Source: a bacterium
GTDB lineage: Bacteria > Bacteroidota > Bacteroidia > Bacteroidales > Bacteroidaceae
DNA length: 8,354 nucleotides
Direction: 5' to 3'
NCBI GenBank assembly: GCA_004562975.1
Contig: SFQP01000120.1
Location: 1 to 8,354 of the forward strand
Part shown: positions 5,182 to 8,354 of the stretch, one piece after another
Numbering within the stretch: position 1 is the stretch's first letter
How the letters are laid out: each line of letters begins with the position of its first letter
Notes under the pieces: generated by a model
Database searches by the model: none
Told to the model about the DNA's origin: nothing
What the model saw: the letters and a program-made list of their open reading frames with translations, nothing else
Program-made: the position numbers and the translations under genes

Positions 5182-7419
5182 CTATGCGCGGAGCAGGCGG
5201 CGCACGTCGTCGTCCTCGCCCACGAGCCACAGCACGTCGGTGCGGCAGATGACCCGCTCTGCCGTGGCCGGCACTATGTTGCCCCCGTCATCCTCGAAGC
5301 CCACTACCATACAGTGCCACTGGCTGCGGATGCCGCTCTCCGCCAACGTGAGGGAGAGGAAGGGCGAGTCGTCGCCCACCACCAAGCGGCGGAGCTGCAG
5401 TCCGCCGGCCTGCTGCACCGGTTGCCGCTCCGTTTCCATGCGTTGGGAAAAGGCTTGCAGGCTCTCGTCGTCGCCGATTACCTCCAGGCGGTCCGCCGGG
5501 AATATCATCGCCGCCGCGTCAGGCACATTGAGGCGTTGTTCGCCGCGCACGATGGCGGCCACCATCACCCCGTCCCTGTGGCTGAAGCCCAGTTCGCCCA
5601 GCCGTTTTCCCGCCCATTCAGAGCCTTCCGGCACGTCGAGTGCGGCAATGTGGATGTTGCGGCTGTCGAGCCGTCCGGCGAAGCCCGGCGATGAGCCCTG
5701 CGCCGAGCGCGCCATCACCTCTCGTGAGCGCAGGTTTTGCAGGAACGTGCGTTCCATCTTGATGCTCAGCCACTTCACGCGGCGCGAGGCCACAATCAGG
5801 CCCACAATGGCGAGTGCCGCCGCCACGTGCCACCACCAGCGGAAGGGCGAAAGGAAATTGAGCACATAGTACACCGCCGCTGCCGCCAGCACATAGCGCA
5901 CGATGAAGGTGAGCCACAGCCCCGGACGGTGCAGGCGGCTCAGCCGCCACAGCTGTTTCCACTCCTCCGAGTGGTTTTTGCGCATCACGATGGCGCGCAG
6001 GAAGGGAGCCGCCGCCAGGAGTGTCAGCAGGCCGCACACCGCGTTGCCAGGCCAGTGGCCCAGCGCACCCCGGCACAGGGGCAGCAGCGCACCGAAAGCT
6101 ATGAGGATGACCGCCGCGCTGAGGGTGAGATAAGCCCCCACCTGGCTCAGCAGTGCCATGAGGAGTTTCTTCCACAGCCGCCGGCCATCGGGCAACTCAT
6201 TCTCCACACGCTGACGGCTCCGCCGCGCGAGGTGTTCGAGCACGTTGTCCGGCACGATGCGCTCCACCCACTCGCCCACGGGACCGGCGGCCCGGATCAT
6301 GTAGGGCGTGAAGAAGGTGGTGATGATACTGACGGCCACCACCACGGGGTAGAGGAAACGGTCCGTCACGCCGAGCGAAGTGCCCAGCGAAGCGATGATG
6401 AAGGCGAACTCGCCAATCTGTGCCAACGAGAAACCGCCCCGGATGGCCGTGCGCAGGGGCTGGCCGGAGAGGAGGAAGCTGCACGAGCCGAACACGGCCT
6501 GTCCCAGCATGATGGCCAGACAGATGACCACGATGGGCAGGGCGTAGCGCACGAGCACGGCGGGATCGACCAACATGCCCACCGAAACGAAGAAGATGGC
6601 GCCGAAAAGGTCCTTCACCGGCGACACCACGCGCCCGATGTTCTCCGCCTGCACCGTTTCGGCCAGGATGCTGCCCATCATGAACGCGCCGAAGGCGGAA
6701 CTGTAGCCCACCCTCTCGGCGAACACCACGAGCAGGAAACACAGCCCGATGCTTACCACGAGCAATGTCTCGCGGTTCATCCACCGGTTGGTTTTCCGCA
6801 GGAACAGGGGCACGACGTACACGCCCACCACGAACCACAGGATGAGGAAGAAGGCGAGTTTCAGCAGGCTGCCCGCCAGTTCCATCCCCTGCAACTGACG
6901 GCTCACGGCCAGCGCGCTGAGTATGACCATGAGAAGGATGCCCAGGATGTCCTCCAGAATGAGCACGGAGAGCACCTCGCCGGCAAATTTCTTCTGCCGC
7001 AGCCCGAGGTCGTCGAAAGCCTTGTAGATAATCGTGGTACTCGACATGGCGAGCATACCGCCCAGGAAGAGGCTGTTCATGCTGCCCCACCCGAAGAGAT
7101 GCCCCACCCCGCTGCCCACGCTCATCATGCAGAACATCACGCAACAGGCGGCGATGACGGGCCCCATGCCCATCTTCACGATTTTCTTGAACGAAAATTC
7201 CAGACCGAGGGTGAACATGAGGAATATCACGCCGATGTCGGCCCACGTCTGTATGCTCCCCGTGTCGCTGACGGAGGGGGTGTAAGGCATGTGGGGGCCG
7301 GCCAGGAAACCGGCCACGATGTAGCCGAGCACGAGCGGCTGCTTGAGGCGTTTGAAGAGGAGGGTGACGATGCTGGCGGAGATGAGGATGAGCGCCAGGT
7401 CGGAGATGAGGTCGGGCAT
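5182..7419 (-). CDS. Kef-type cation:proton antiporter (CPA2) with two C-terminal RCK_C-like domains
   Basis: The protein (745 aa) is an inner-membrane monovalent-cation/H+ antiporter, probably exporting K+ or Na+ for pH and ion balance. Residues ~1-380 form the Na+/H+-exchanger domain with about 12 hydrophobic segments, including LVLGYIVAGFLAGP (29-42), SSTTIIYKAFDDLGL (126-140), LILEDILG (153-160, Glu156-Asp157 at the ion-binding site) and SLAQIGEFAFIIA (331-343). Residues ~415-550 add about four more membrane segments. Two soluble RCK_C (TrkA-C)-like domains follow at ~588-662 and ~673-745. No NAD-binding RCK_N Rossmann domain (GxGxxG) is seen, so gating by NADH/glutathione as in E. coli KefC is not expected. 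The frame extends to 7509, but the Met at 7419 is preferred: family homology starts at PDLISDLALIL, and the upstream Met codons lie inside the pepT terminator hairpin. The stop is TAG at 5182-5184. Whether it moves K+ or Na+ cannot be told. Confidence 0.9.
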   Translation of the reverse strand: MPDLISDLALILISASIVTLLFKRLKQPLVLGYIVAGFLAGPHMPYTPSVSDTGSIQTWADIGVIFLMFTLGLEFSFKKIVKMGMGPVIAACCVMFCMMSVGSGVGHLFGWGSMNSLFLGGMLAMSSTTIIYKAFDDLGLRQKKFAGEVLSVLILEDILGILLMVILSALAVSRQLQGMELAGSLLKLAFFLILWFVVGVYVVPLFLRKTNRWMNRETLLVVSIGLCFLLVVFAERVGYSSAFGAFMMGSILAETVQAENIGRVVSPVKDLFGAIFFVSVGMLVDPAVLVRYALPIVVICLAIMLGQAVFGSCSFLLSGQPLRTAIRGGFSLAQIGEFAFIIASLGTSLGVTDRFLYPVVVAVSIITTFFTPYMIRAAGPVGEWVERIVPDNVLEHLARRSRQRVENELPDGRRLWKKLLMALLSQVGAYLTLSAAVILIAFGALLPLCRGALGHWPGNAVCGLLTLLAAAPFLRAIVMRKNHSEEWKQLWRLSRLHRPGLWLTFIVRYVLAAAAVYYVLNFLSPFRWWWHVAAALAIVGLIVASRRVKWLSIKMERTFLQNLRSREVMARSAQGSSPGFAGRLDSRNIHIAALDVPEGSEWAGKRLGELGFSHRDGVMVAAIVRGEQRLNVPDAAAMIFPADRLEVIGDDESLQAFSQRMETERQPVQQAGGLQLRRLVVGDDSPFLSLTLAESGIRSQWHCMVVGFEDDGGNIVPATAERVICRTDVLWLVGEDDDVRRLLRA

Positions 7420-7482
7420 GGGTTTTGGGGTGTGAGGGAAATGGGAAACGAGCCGTAGGCCATGGGCTGCCTTCGGAACAAT

Positions 7483-7521
7483 AGCGAACAAGGTGTGGCC
7501 CATAGCCACACCTTGTTCGCT
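7483..7521 (-). terminator. Hairpin between pepT and the antiporter gene
   Basis: A perfect 17-bp inverted repeat (7483-7499 with 7505-7521; arms AGCGAACAAGGTGTGGC and its complement) surrounds a 5-nt loop. It begins about 13 bp after the pepT stop on the minus strand. The tail is TATTGTTC, weaker than a classic T-run, so it may be a terminator, an attenuator or an mRNA 3'-end stabiliser. It overlaps the extra upstream part of the antiporter frame, arguing against a start at 7509. Confidence 0.7.
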
Positions 7522-7534
7522 TATCGTAGGCCGG

Positions 7535-8354
7535 TTATTGTTTTCCGGCTGTGAGTTCTATGATTTTCACCACCAGTTCGGAGGCACGGCGCAGCGAGGG
7601 CACGGGCAGGAACTCGTGGGGGCCGTGGAAGTTGAGTCCGCCGGCGAAGATGTTGGGGCAGGGCAGCCCCATGAACGACAGCTGCGCGCCGTCCGTGCCA
7701 CCCCGGATGGCCTTCACCTTGGCGGGAATGCCACACTGCTTCATGGCCTCCACCACGAGGTCCACCACGTGGGGCACCGGCTCGATCTTCTCGCGCATAT
7801 TGTAATACTGGTCGTTGAGGGTGAGCTGTACGGTGCCTTCGCCGTACTTCACGTTGAACCACTCCACACACTTCTCCATGTACGCCTTGCGCCGCTCAAA
7901 GCGGGCACGGTCGTGGTCGCGGATGATGTAGCTGAGCGTGGCGTGCTCCACATTGCCCTCCACGCCGAGCAGATGGAAAAAGCCCTCATAGTCCTGCGTC
8001 TGTTCCGGCGTTTCGTGGGTGGGCATCTGGGCAGCCAGTTCGGCGGCCACGCGGGCGGCGTTGACCATCTTGCCCTTGGCATAGCCCGGGTGTACGCTCA
8101 CGCCCTTCACCTCCACCTTGGCCGAAGCGGCGTTGAAGTTCTCATATTCCAGCTCGCCGAGTTCGCCGCCGTCCATGGTGTAGGCCCACTCGCAGCCGAA
8201 CTTCTCCACGTCGAACTTATGCGCTCCGAGTCCGATTTCCTCGTCGGGGTTGAAACCCACGCGCACCTTGCCGTGCTCCACCTCGGGATGGGCCAGGAGG
8301 TACTCCATGGCGTTGACGATTTCGGCTATGCCGGCCTTGTCGTCGGCACCGAGC
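7535..8354 (-). CDS. pepT: Peptidase T (tripeptide aminopeptidase), missing its N-terminal part
   Basis: PepT is a cytoplasmic zinc-dependent M20-family exopeptidase that removes the N-terminal residue of tripeptides in peptide turnover. About 272 residues are present; the frame runs off the right edge (LGADDKAG is encoded at 8353-8330), so the N-terminal third is outside the window and the Met codon at 8308 is internal. Taking that Met as residue 1, the catalytic Glu23 and metal-binding Glu24 lie in FNPDEEIG, a metal-binding Asp46 in [18 protein letters not shown], and a His231 ligand in FHGPHEF. The bridging Asp sits in LGADDKAG, 33 residues before Glu23, as in E. coli PepT. Other shared stretches are [26 protein letters not shown] and [13 protein letters not shown]. 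The dimerisation domain lies between residues ~60 and 165. No frame break is seen. The gene ends with TAA at 7535-7537, followed by a hairpin. Confidence 0.96.
   Translation of the reverse strand, partial: LGADDKAGIAEIVNAMEYLLAHPEVEHGKVRVGFNPDEEIGLGAHKFDVEKFGCEWAYTMDGGELGELEYENFNAASAKVEVKGVSVHPGYAKGKMVNAARVAAELAAQMPTHETPEQTQDYEGFFHLLGVEGNVEHATLSYIIRDHDRARFERRKAYMEKCVEWFNVKYGEGTVQLTLNDQYYNMREKIEPVPHVVDLVVEAMKQCGIPAKVKAIRGGTDGAQLSFMGLPCPNIFAGGLNFHGPHEFLPVPSLRRASELVVKIIELTAGKQ

Noticed and set aside
5737..7458. 573-codon open frame antisense to the antiporter gene
   Set aside because: Its His/Glu/Gln/Ala-rich translation is what results from reading the complement of a GC-biased membrane-protein gene; the antiporter frame has clear family motifs.
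7420..7509. Upstream start of the antiporter at 7509
   Set aside because: The added 30 residues are not hydrophobic or family-like and are encoded partly within the hairpin after pepT; the Met at 7419 begins the conserved region.

Overview
The window looks like chromosomal DNA from a member of the Bacteroidales (Bacteroidota), possibly Prevotella-like. The evidence is a TAnnTTTG-type promoter with no Shine-Dalgarno site, A-rich leaders before start codons, a secreted discoidin-type protein with a type IX-like C-terminal tail, and close matches to Bacteroidota-style housekeeping proteins. The assignment is an inference from sequence style; there is no rRNA gene here to confirm it.

Layout. (1) 1-330: the 3' end of infB (translation initiation factor IF-2, last domain), closed by a strong hairpin terminator. 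(2) 331-1343: about 1 kb with no convincing gene. It holds two related 30-bp palindromes and a half copy at 66-67 bp spacing, a 57-bp imperfect inverted repeat, pyrimidine-rich DNA and, at its right end, a Bacteroidota-type promoter. (3) 1344-4013, plus strand: a secreted 825-aa multidomain protein followed 27 bp later by a 54-aa peptide gene with no recognised function, closed by two consecutive hairpins. (4) 4182-4226: a 10-bp tandem repeat (CTATAG core) in the convergent intergenic region. (5) 4266-8354, minus strand: three genes, in transcription order peptidase T (pepT, 5' end outside the window), a Kef-type cation:proton antiporter with two C-terminal RCK_C-like domains, and a small lipopolysaccharide-kinase-like protein. 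A perfect 17-bp hairpin separates pepT from the antiporter.

The infB, pepT, antiporter and kinase genes are GC-rich with strongly GC-biased third codon positions. The 825-aa gene has visibly more A/T at third positions, especially in its first half, so the secreted-protein/small-peptide pair looks like an accessory unit between core genes. The likely functional theme of that unit is surface binding of glycans or host material. The minus-strand genes are ordinary: peptide turnover, ion and pH homeostasis, and probably cell-envelope sugar phosphorylation. The least explained items are the 54-aa peptide gene and the palindrome cluster upstream of the secreted protein.
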